This document shows positions 23,030-33,558 of a stretch of 64,000 nucleotides of DNA, piece after piece. A model generated the notes under the pieces. The model was not told the origin of the DNA, did no database searches, and was given only the letters and a program-made list of their open reading frames with translations. How positions within the stretch are numbered: the stretch's first letter is position 1; the number at the start of each line of letters is the position of its first letter. Made by a program: the position numbers and the translations under genes. Source of the DNA: Eriocheir sinensis (lineage: Eukaryota > Arthropoda > Malacostraca > Decapoda > Varunidae); contig NC_066515.1 of NCBI RefSeq assembly GCF_024679095.1, positions 23,542,717 to 23,606,716 of the forward strand, in the 5' to 3' direction.

Positions 23030-23235
23030 TAACACTGGCGACGTTCACCCGCCCGTGCGTTCACTTCAGAATACGTTCGCCGTCTGCCCGCCGCTCTAAC
23101 CAATCAGATGTGCCTCTACCGCCTACCACGCTGTGATTGGTACGGGCGGAGAGGGCGAGGCGGGCAGTTCCTCAGTGGGCGCAGGGCGGCGGGGCCTCAG
23201 CTGTGCCCTGGACGAGTGTCGCCAAACAGCGCTGA
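23030..23235. promoter_or_regulatory. Candidate CCAAT/GC-box promoter-like CpG segment
   Basis: A GC-rich block contains CTAACCAATCAG at about 23098 and an inverted CCAAT (GTGATTGGT) at about 23132. It also has GGGCGG boxes at about 23148 and 23187. The CTGCCCGCC and GGCGGGCAG segments form an inverted pair around these sites. No gene starting here is recognised on either strand, so this could instead be a repeat. Confidence 0.3.
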
Positions 23236-23966
23236 ACACATTTTCAGGTCTGGTCCGCCGCCACACTATACAGAGATTGTAGTGCGTTTGCTGTGTGCCA
23301 GAAATTCCAACGTTGACTCTTGAAACAGCAAAAACATGCCACAAGATCGCCAGGCACATGTATTAGATTTTCCGATGTTATTTAAAATCTTTCAGTGCGT
23401 TATTCGATCCAATGAGTCGCGTGCTTCGAGTCAGCGATGGAACTTCTTTCGGTCCAAAGTAAAATAGTTATATTTCATTTGAGCATCAAGCCATCCCCTT
23501 CCCCAGGCCAGGCGTAGACAGTTCTTGTATACACGACCACCAATAGTTTTGTACATATACCGCTAAACTCTCTCCCAGACCTCTTCCTGCTTCCCCCACA
23601 GACTTAGTAAAGGAACGCCGCCTTCATTACCTAAAAAAAATCGCAGTTAATTGTAACTCAGCACTCCCCCGTGTAGGAGTCAAGAATCTGTCTTTTATTT
23701 GGTATTTTTGTAAAGAATCAATGGCCTGCCTGGGGATAACATACTCCATTTTCATTTATATATATTTGTAAATCGTGTACATACTCCGCAGGTCATCAAA
23801 GTCTCTAAATTACGCGGGAAAAGTTAATCAAGACACTGATACTGGACATGCTGAGTCATTTTTGTAGCGTCGCCCCACCAAGAGTCATCACTGTACATAC
23901 CCATAACGCTCTGTCCCACACACGTGCATAAGAATTCTGTGTACAAAAAGTTTCATTTGAGTCCCC

Positions 23967-24012
<46 letters not shown>

Positions 24013-25295
24013 ACATGCGGTTTTGATATAGACGCTTCGTGCTTCGGTATCATCGTCTCAGCTTCTTTTCTACTCCCGTAACACTGGCTTCCGCGGTGTT
24101 GAAAATTTCCCTGTCTTTTTTTTACATAAGTGTATCTGCAAGTGGTACAAAAGCGCTGTTTGTGTAGGATTTAGGTGTTGTACTGTTGGCTTGAGTGTCA
24201 GGTAGAGATGAAAAAAGTTGTGTTTTTGTAAATTTTATGCTGGAATACACAAGAGTTTTTTTGTTGTTGCTAAAGACGTTGTAATTTTATTATTGTTGGA
24301 AACAGATTATAACAGTATATTCGAGATGTTTATTTCCACCGATTTGCAACTGCTCAGAGGCCATAATAATGTACCGATAGAAAAAATATTTGTACTAGAA
24401 CACTTCATCTGTATATTTAAAAAGTATCGTTACGCAATACTTCCCCGCAGAAACATAACACTAGTTCATCACTGAAGAAAAACGTTCCCGTAAAATATAT
24501 TGCCCCTTGTACCTTCCCTTCCCCCCCTGTCCTTCCTTACCGCCTCGAATCCCCTCGGGCGGTGCAAACGCTGTCAGGGGTGAGGGGGCATGAAGGGAAG
24601 GGAAACATGGGGCGGCGCTGAAGGAGTAACGTGCTGATAGCCATTCCCCTCCCTCGCCTCCCCTCACCTCACCTCCCCTCACTCACACCTGCTCATCCCA
24701 CACTGTATCTCGTGATTCATTTCTAGTCATTTCACAAAAGTCACACATTCGAAGTGGTAACGAGGTACAGTCACTTATAAAAGAGATACACTCCCCCAGA
24801 GCGAAAAGTCTTGTCATTCGCACCATCCAGTGTTAGTAACCGTGAACCTGAAGTCTGGATGAATCTAAATTGTAAAGTGAAGTTGTGTTAGGGAAAGCAA
24901 CTCCTCCCAACCGTTGAATATCACTTCCCTTTAACCCAACTCACCTCGTGTCAGGTGCATTGTTGCCAACACTGAATGCTACGAGTTACAAGATCGTTCG
25001 CTTGGAGTGGCTAACTTGCTTGTATGGGTGTCTGTACGTATCATTGGACAGTAAAGTGTTTATATATGTGTAATGTATATACCCACTGCGTATACGTGAT
25101 GGGTTACGTGTAAATTGAAATGTATAACGCAAATTTAATTACGAGTTACCACAGAGGAGAATTTTAAGAGATTTTTATATAAGCCTTAAGAGTTGTGGAT
25201 TTGTTAGATTACTAAAAAATTGTACACACATTATATCTGATAAAGTTTATGTAAAAAATATATTTTCACAATACACCTGCATCCAACATACCTAA
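23236..25295. other. Unassigned intergenic sequence
   Basis: No coding exon is recognised. It contains a (CA)n run at about 23970-24010 and several GTACAT/TTTGTAAA-rich stretches that look like 3' UTR. It is not attributable to a gene from sequence alone. Confidence 0.35.
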
Positions 25296-25421
25296 TTAGG
25301 AGACTATGAACACAGCCGAGCCTTGACCACTTATAAAGCGCACACACACACACACACACACACACCTTGATAGCTTTATAATCTCAGGATGATGAAGAGT
25401 TTCTGCAACACATGACGGCCA

Positions 25422-25452
<31 letters not shown>
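25422..25452. repeat. (TAA)n microsatellite
   Basis: A run of AAT triplets, about 90 bp from a short (CA)n run at about 25340-25364. Confidence 0.9.
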
Positions 25453-25453
<1 letters not shown>

Positions 25454-25699
25454 GGCTCAGCTGTGCTTCAGACCAAAAGTAATCACACCAATACATTTCA
25501 TGGAATTTACTTAAGTGTGTACAAACAAAGCTTTCAAGTCTATGGAGTATGAAAAAATAACATTGCCAAAAAAAAAGATGGAAACAATAAAGTAGACACC
25601 AACAATAAGATCCCACAAACAAACACTGGTGTCATACAAAATTTAAGTTAAAATTATGATCATGAAATAAGAAGTCCTGATCCTATTGAGTTTTCGTAA

Positions 25700-26051
25700 C
25701 TAGCCTAGCATTCTGTGTCGATATCCTCAGACGTTTCCACCTTTCACATCAACTATTTCTAAAGGTCATAAAGGAGATAGATCGGATATTTATGAGGGCT
25801 TTTTCACAATCATAGCATAGAAGAAGGGTCATGCTACCACCAGGACCATTAAACTACCCCTGGAAGTGTCTAAAACTAGCCTAGCCTTCTGGGTTAATAT
25901 ATCCTCATACGTTTCCACTTCTCACATCAATTATTTTCTAAGGTCATAAAGGAGATAAATCGTATAATTCTGAGTGCTTTTTCACAATCAAAGCATAAAA
26001 GAAGGGTCATGCTACCATCAGGGCCATTAAACCACCCCCTGGAAATGTCTA
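25700..26051. repeat. Tandem duplication of a 176-bp unit
   Basis: CTAGCCTAGCATTCTGTGTCG and onward through ATGCTACCACCAGGACCATT at 25700-25875 is repeated at 25876-26051 with scattered changes. Both units contain GGTCATAAAGGAGATA and TTTTTCACAATCA. Age is moderate, judging from the mismatches. Confidence 0.85.
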
Positions 26052-27035
26052 AAACTCCTACGAAAAGAGTGTCAAATATGTGTTGGTTAGTTTGTTTGCA
26101 CACACTGAAGAATCCTCCTTCACCAGCCCCTCCCTGACGAAGCAGTAGAAGTCTCAGTTTGTCAGTTCCTACAGTCACACAGGCGCCCATCCCCCCCTCC
26201 CCTGCTCTGGGCCAAGGAGCGTCGCCCATGTTCCCTCGACTTCGTTTCTGCTGCGTCACACTCATTGTTTCCCATTTCCACTGAGTTCCACTGTTTGTCA
26301 GTCACAGTTATCATCTACAATATTCATGACGAAACCAATAAATGTTGACCATGAGGAGTGTCTTTTATTGTTCTCCCTTTTATTAACTATTACCTATTAA
26401 CTACATTATACGGGTTATTACGGGCACAGAGCTACCTAAATTTAGGTCTGCGGAAATAATGTGCAGGGTAAATCTCAAGAAGTACACCACTCCACCCCCT
26501 CCACCACTCCAGCCCCCCGCCTACCCCCCAAAACAAGCCTGGGGACCTGTGGGGAAACCGGGATTTTTTGGGGGAAGGCAAAATCACTGAAAAATAGGCT
26601 TCCAAAATTTCCCTAAAAAAATCCCTAAAATACGGAAAATTCCCTAGTCTCGAAAGTAAGGAAAGTCCCTAACGCATAATTTTGTAATCTAGGTAAATCT
26701 TAATAATAATAATAATTCTTTCACGTGCTATATATTACTACGAATATTGGTTACGAGTGGTGCTCCCTAAGATTAACCATGTGCAGATATGAAGGGGCTG
26801 GGTTACTATATAGATGGTAGCTCCTAACACATAGAAAAAGGTAACTATATGCATGTTGAAACTCTACTTACCCTGTGGCCGCGGAGTGACGCCATCCCTG
26901 CCTTCACGGTGTGGCGGGGTCATCAACTTGCCGCCCAGACTCCATTACAGCCTCGGTCTTCTTCTTCTTCTTCTTCTTGAGTGTTTTAGGGGGCGGTGTC
27001 CGTAGCTCCAAGGCTGCACACACACACACACACAC

Positions 27036-27170
27036 CCGAAATTGACCTCTCTTTTGGCCATTTTTCACTTTCGTCTTTGTGGGAACAGCGATTAGCGGGC
27101 TTTTTTTTATTTTTTTTACACTTTTCTTGTTGCCCTTGAGCCGATTCCTTAGCTATAAAAAATAAAAAAA
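27036..27170 (+). repeat. Interspersed repeat of the AGCGGGC family
   Basis: CGAAATTGACCTCTC, AGCGGGCTTTTTTTT and TTCTTGTTGCCCTTGAGCCG align with 14386-14520. Confidence 0.65.
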
Positions 27171-27385
27171 ACATCCTGCTCTTCCACTTGCTGTCAGTAA
27201 CCACCAATTAACGATTTTCCGTCACTGCCATCCACCTACGTAATCAGTAAGCCCTTGTGTACTGAGATGCAAAGCGGGAGATGTCCACGCGTCCACTGAT
27301 CTTTGCTGGGACAATATTAGCTGTTCAGTGTTCACCAACGCTGCTCGAACACGCATGAAACACCATCACAACTATGACTCACTCC

Positions 27386-27578
27386 CAACGGTGCCAGATT
27401 GTCATTCTCGGAACATTGTATATATCGTTTCCAGACCTCATAACTGCCTTCTTCACCTTAATAACTAGATTCAATTATAGTTATCATTGAAATGGTTAAT
27501 CATTGGTGTTTTTTGCAATGGTTACGGGTCAGAAATCGGGAAATACGATATGGTGAGAACGACAATCTGGCACAGCTG
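27386..27578. mobile_element. MITE of the GTTGCCAGATT family, with 8-bp target duplication
   Basis: The 193-bp copy has CAACGGTGCCAGATT at the left and AATCTGGCACAGCTG at the right. It is flanked by identical CTCACTCC octamers at 27378-27385 and 27579-27586. An 8-bp duplication and short inverted ends are typical of hAT-type elements. Confidence 0.85.
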
Positions 27579-27586
27579 CTCACTCC

Positions 27587-27786
27587 CAACGTTGCCAGAT
27601 TGACATACTCAGTTTCTCATATTTACCGATTTCCAACCCGGCCAAAAGCTGTCTCCTGTGCCCAAATAACTGCCTTTTTTATGTTGTTATCGTTGAAATT
27701 GTTAGTTATTCTTGTTTCCTGGTGATATTTAAAGGGCGAGAAGCCGGGATATGTGATGCTCCGAGTACGACAATCTGGCAACGGTG
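27587..27786. mobile_element. MITE of the GTTGCCAGATT family, tandem insertion in the same target
   Basis: The 200-bp copy has CAACGTTGCCAGATT and AATCTGGCAACGGTG ends. It shares the middle CTCACTCC with the preceding copy, and a third CTCACTCC lies at 27787-27794. Confidence 0.85.
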
Positions 27787-28320
27787 CTCACTCCTCTACA
27801 CCTGACGATCACAATGCGCACAGCGGTTCCTTTCCCTTGCACACACTCATTTTTCCTTATCAGCACTGTTTTATTACAAACGGAAGAATTAAAGTGTTGT
27901 TTTATAAGCGAACACGATTTTGCAAAGGATTCAGTGAGTGCTTAACAGAAATTAAGCTCCAAATCTTCCGTAATGAGTCTGCTGTGTACTTATTATATCA
28001 AACTCGTGAAGGACCGTCCATGAGGGTTCTTCCTACTATGAGGTAAGGCTTGATTTACTGAAGGTGTTTTATTTCGTGCCAGACTCAAGAAGACACTCAA
28101 CAGACCCTCTTACCCCTTATAATGAATATCAGCTATACTTTACCCTCTTGCATCTGGGTTGCTTTGTTTCACGTTGCTCATAGGATGTCAAACCAAGATA
28201 TCACCTACCACTCAGTGCAGTACTAACATGTGAATTACTGGCACAGCGTCTAGTCAGATGTAAGAGCTACCACGGTTAAGCTGTAGGACCCTAGATGCAG
28301 TTTTAATTAAGAGCTACATG

Positions 28321-28324
<4 letters not shown>

Positions 28325-28361
<37 letters not shown>
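28325..28361. repeat. (GA)n microsatellite with a shared downstream motif
   Basis: The GA run is followed by CACTACCACCAAGTCATGCAAGG. A related GCGCTACCACCAAGTCAAGCAAGG follows a shorter GA tract at about 29598-29630, so these may be two copies of one interspersed repeat. Confidence 0.7.
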
Positions 28362-28363
<2 letters not shown>

Positions 28364-28639
28364 ACTACCACCAAGTCATGCAAGGAGTCTTTGATATGTG
28401 TAACGGTCCAAAAGTGTAACGAATGAATGAGTATGGAATGCAAGTGAGTGAATGATTATATATTACAACTAACGAGCAAGTGAGCGGATGTGTGGACGGG
28501 TGGACGAGTGTGTGTGATAGGTAGAGATTATTGGCGTGAATGAGGGTGTGAATGGATGAAAGACTGTTCTGAAATCCCTCATCTCCAGTCTCGAACCCTA
28601 GAATAATTATTAGTTAGCTAGCGATAGATTACCTAGTTG

Positions 28640-30120
28640 TAATGCAGAGAGGGAGTCACGTGAAGAAGGGGGAGGAGCTTAGCGAGGAGCAAAGGTGAGC
28701 AGGCAATGGCAGGGAGAAGCACGGGCCAGCGAGGAGACGAGCACCATCATAGTAAGAGTGCAGCCAGGGAGGAAACAGAAACCCTGAGATAGATACAGAC
28801 GAGCGGTGAAGAACGCACGTTAAGAGGTGGGCGTGACCGTCCATCACAGCCCTGTGAACACCACCGCAAGCACGGCAGAGGCGAGGCAAGGCACAGCAAG
28901 GCGAGGCGAAACAAAAGCACGGCGGAAGCAGCCTCTTCAACAACGCCTTAAACCAGCCTTACCGTCATAACCGCCTCCACGGCTTCTGCAACCACGCCTC
29001 AGCTCGTAAACCACCCAACCACGGCCTCTTCAACCACGCCTCGTCAACAACGCTGCTGCAGTTACTAGCCCAGGCAGTCTCCACACCCCCCCGCCGGCGC
29101 CTCAATCGCCCCAGTGCCCTCCTCCATCCTGCACCAGTCGGCACTTCAACGGATAAGCATCCAAATGTTCCCCAATCTCCCTGATAGTTAGTTAGGTTCA
29201 ATAATATGCCGTTATGTATGGATTCATTTAAAATTGTCACTCCGCTAACCGCCCAGGGGATGTAATTATATTTATACATAAGAAAAGTTATTAAGTTACT
29301 AAGTGCTATAATTTCAAGCCTGTCAACCTGCCATTTGGGCATTCTGAAACACACACACACACACACGTTATCACCACTTCCCCCTTAACTAAATATTGTC
29401 TCAAAGTGGTTCACACGGGAATCCACCCACCTTCCATCATTACCGCACTAAAACCCAGAACGAGTGTTCACTTGTCCTGAGGCTTGTCTCAACATCATTG
29501 ACAACCGCTCGGAAATAGCCAGACGACCACCCCGCTACCACATTACCATCTAAACAGTGGCCGTCAGAAGGAATGTAGCGTTGGCTTGAAAAATAGAGAG
29601 AGCGAGCGCTACCACCAAGTCAAGCAAGGGGGCTATGTATGTATATAATAGTCTGTGCTCCATAATCAAACATGTACAGGTAAATACAGGTGTCAATTGT
29701 TGCTTGTTTCACTACACATTTTCTATCAGCCAAAGCCCCATACTTACAACCTGACAACCAAGACACTAGCTACTGATAGGGATTGATTCACACAACGCCT
29801 TCAATTAGTGTTTTACTGTGGTACCTTTCCATCGTACAAGCACGTAAAGCTGAGGCAGCAATCTTAGTGCAGTTGACTTTATAAATGTAAAATATCTTAA
29901 CAAGGTTTCTGGACTTTCCCCTTTGAGGAGAATTTGAGTGAGGTTTTTCTTTCTTCCTTATATTGGTCAGGGTGAGATGTCTCTACAGTATGGTGTCTAT
30001 GGGGAAAAAAGCCTTGACAAACACTACTTTTGTTACATTTAACGATGGACATCTTGATATGAAATAAAACCTTGGACATCTGGATATGTCAACACAATAA
30101 GAGGGCATCAGGATCTTCTC
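28640..30120. other. Unassigned intergenic sequence
   Basis: Short frames here are not supported by splice sites or by recognisable domains. I see a GCAAGGCGAGGC-rich stretch near 28880 and a (CA)n run near 29350, and nothing else. Confidence 0.35.
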
Positions 30121-31570
30121 TCATCACACCAACATTGTCACAATATGCAATATCCATCCCTGTAAGTTCTTTACACTGAATGACGGTAAATTAGTTTTCT
30201 TACTTAATAATTAATGACAAGCATGCCATTGGAAAGACTCTTACCATATTCTTAATTAAAAGAATGTGACAGAGCAAGTAAGTGATCCAACTGTAAGCAA
30301 TGCTCATCACAACCATGTCATCTTACATCTACCATATGAAGGGAGTGTTGTTGCAGTAAGCACAAAGGAGTTCACCGGTGCAAGATGTTGAGTGGTGCTT
30401 GGTGTACCATTAAGTGAAGGCCTTGCTGGTGAAGGGACCACCCTAACACTGGGACCCCAACTCTTCTTCAGTACAAGGGTAGCAGTACTTCTCCCTCATC
30501 GGATTACAGAATGGTAGGGCATGTGAGGGAAGCGTGTGTCTGTGTTTTTGCAATGTTATGCCGCAGGTGTGACAGTCTGGTCTGTACGCCACCCGTCTAG
30601 TAACTAAAGTCAACAGCAAAATAGTGGTGTACCTGTTCTTAATATTATCAATAAAACATAATAAATAAATAAGCCAAATTAAATACTATGAAGTGATCTC
30701 CACCAGGAATGGATTTCAAAGACCAGATTAACAAAATTATGACTAAAGAGTGATATGAAAGAATAGTAAGGGCACTATGTAACTATTCATTTTAAAGCTG
30801 AAAGAGCTCACTCAACCTAGTGTAGGAGTGACGGCCGGTCTAACAGTGAGGAACAGGGAGATAGTGCCACAGCCAACTACTTCAAGGAAAATAGTACACT
30901 TTGCCTGGAGAGAACATTGTAACCTAATTGATTTTTTCATTGTAACATAAAATACAATATATCATCTCTGAGGAATATTTCACCTGCCAGCAAGAGGCAT
31001 AGTAGACCGTTTTCCACTTCCCAGATCATTGTGTCCGTGCCTCACAGAGACACGACACCACTGTTATAAAGTTGCACCTGCCATGTTACTTGTAAAACAC
31101 CTGCACAGCATCACATTCATCAGATCTGAGCTACTTATCCTCTGTTCAGTCAAATGCTTTATAGAGTATGTGACCTTGATATTTAAATTTGCTTTAAAAA
31201 ATGCCTTTTGCTCACATGAACTGTTACCAATGCTGCTATCACACGCATTCTTTTGTACTGCCGAATCGTATGCAATAGAAACAGCTATTTTGAAATCTAG
31301 GGGTGTATTGTGTAGTATGTTTTAACAGGTAACAAAATTTCCACAAATGATTTCATCAACAAATATACATGAACACAAACAAATAAAAACAGTACCAGTA
31401 TTTAATATATATAGTATATATATAAAATCTACTAACACAAACATATCAAAAGGTCATGGGAGGGAATTCTGCTGTACATTCAACTATACATAAAGTATCT
31501 TTGTAAGTTCATAGGACTGACACTGAAAGACTGGGACCTGCCTACATTTCCTAACAGCTGCTTCTAAGAC

Positions 31571-33558
31571 ACTTTATTCCAAAACTGTGTATGTAAAAGA
31601 ATCCACCAAACATCACCAGTAAAATAGTTGATATGAAACTTTACAGTATAGTACAGACGCATGTCACGGATATCATACAACAAGACCTACCTTGGACTCA
31701 GACACGGAACTGAAGAGACACGTTATCACATCTAAACAGGAAAACAAAAACTAAACAAAATTACATTTAAACAAAATTGTCAAATGTCTTACATATATTG
31801 TCAATTTCTTCTTTCCACAGTACTTAACAGAAATTTGCTTTGGTCCGAAAGAAATATTTCCATAATGTTTCTAAATGACTGGGCAATAATTGGCTAAGTT
31901 TTGCCCGGTAGGCCTGCCACCAACGCTTCTAACTGTTGTGTATCTGTACTCAGCCAATGCTATGCACAGCAGTCCTGGTCGTGTCCCTCACTTTGTGCTG
32001 AACTACAGGCGTGAAAGCTGTCATGTGAAGACTCCATGAGACATATTGTCTATTGAGTGAGAAAAGTGATGCTTTAATTGAAAAGCAATTTCCTGTTACA
32101 GGGCCTAAATTTGTACTTGTGTGAAGCCAAAATTTTAAAGTATGAATCATGAAACCAATTATTACAAGAGAAGAATCTTACACTACATTAATCAGGGATA
32201 CATATTTCAAACCTCACGTCTTTTGAGTGAGGCTTTATCAAGTTCTGAACTGAGGAAAAAATAAGGCTTGCTAATCTCAAATTTGACACTACATCAGGTA
32301 TAAAATTAAAAAACATTACCATATCTATGTAACTCAAATTACAGCCTTTAGCAGTAAGGTAGCTGGAGGCTCTTAATGGATTGCTATGCATGCCCTCACT
32401 CTTTACCGTATAACTGCCTTCACCAAGTAATATACTTAACCAAGTTTCTTCTGTGGGTGCAGAAATCAAGTGGTACTCTCATTTGGTAACATGCTGCAGG
32501 ATAGCTTTTTAATACAATATTGTATATGATCTTCCCTGGAACGTGGAAAACTTGAAAGAGTTTAACTAGATGAGTCTGAAACAAAAAAAGAAAAGAAATT
32601 AATACAGATTCATAATTCAAGAAGGTAAAACATGAACAGCTGAATGGCAGCCACCAAACTCTCAATACTCTCTAGAAACATGGATTGAAGCTGCAGGGAT
32701 GACAAAAGTGTGAAGTCAATTCATACTCTCAGCATTTGAATGCACAAAAATGGATTGAATAAATCATCAAAAGATTGTGGGTGGATAGGGCTGCAGTGAT
32801 AACAGAACACTGTCCCCGTTCCAAATACTTGCAGGCTCCAACTTCTGTATCCCTTGGAGTCTAATTTCTCATTGTGAATACATTAACAAGTCCTTTAACC
32901 CTGTAATGCCTTGCTAAACAATAGAGTTCATGGAATCAAAGTAAAGAAAATCGAAATTTTTTTTATGTTTAAAAGCCGAAATATATTCAAGCAACAACAT
33001 GTGCTTCCCTGACTGAAAATGCTGAGGTACATACCAAATGAAATGAGGATAAGATGAATCCTAGCCCTGACTCACAGGGTGAGCTAGAGCCACAACCAAG
33101 CATTAGCTGAGGAATGAGCAGATTCACATGCCAAAAAAATCTAAAAAAATTAGTCCCTTACTAATTATGAAAGTCTGACAAAAAAAGTATTTGGTTATAA
33201 TGTGAAAATTGCAATATTTGTATTAAATGTGTTATAAAGACCTGACTTACTGTTATATCAAAAAGGTTAACTTAAAGCCTCAAAAACATGTTATATTCCC
33301 TATGTATTAAGTCCAAGGGCATTACAGGGTTAACCACAACAGAGATATAAACACTTTCACCAGAATTTTACTATTATTCTCTTGCCATAACACCTGCACA
33401 CTACATTTACTTTAAAAAGATATCTTCTGCAAACTACAACTGCACACACATACATAACTCAGTTTTAAGTTTTCACATCACGCAACTCAGAGAAAGGAAA
33501 CATGACAAACCCGAGGCAGCCACCTAGGCTTACCAAAGGAAGCCTGTAGGCCTGAGAG
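31571..33558 (-). other. Probable 3' UTR of the kinesin heavy chain gene
   Basis: This AT-rich, gene-free stretch lies directly downstream of the kinesin stop codon. An AATAAA on the minus strand (TTTATT at about 31571) could be the polyadenylation signal. A TTAA-flanked MITE lies inside it. The extent is inference. Confidence 0.35.
32899..33329. mobile_element. piggyBac-like MITE with TTAA target duplication
   Basis: Terminal inverted repeats CCCTGTAATGCC and GGCATTACAGGG are flanked by TTAA at 32895-32898 and 33330-33333. The element is about 431 bp, has no transposase and is AT-rich inside. Duplication of TTAA is characteristic of the piggyBac superfamily. Confidence 0.75.

Noticed and set aside
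24218..24475. 85-residue plus-strand frame
   Set aside because: No domain, no splice context and AT-rich composition; probably chance.
28656..28943. 95-residue minus-strand cysteine-rich frame
   Set aside because: No recognisable domain and no flanking splice signals; the reverse strand is a GCAAGG-type low-complexity stretch.
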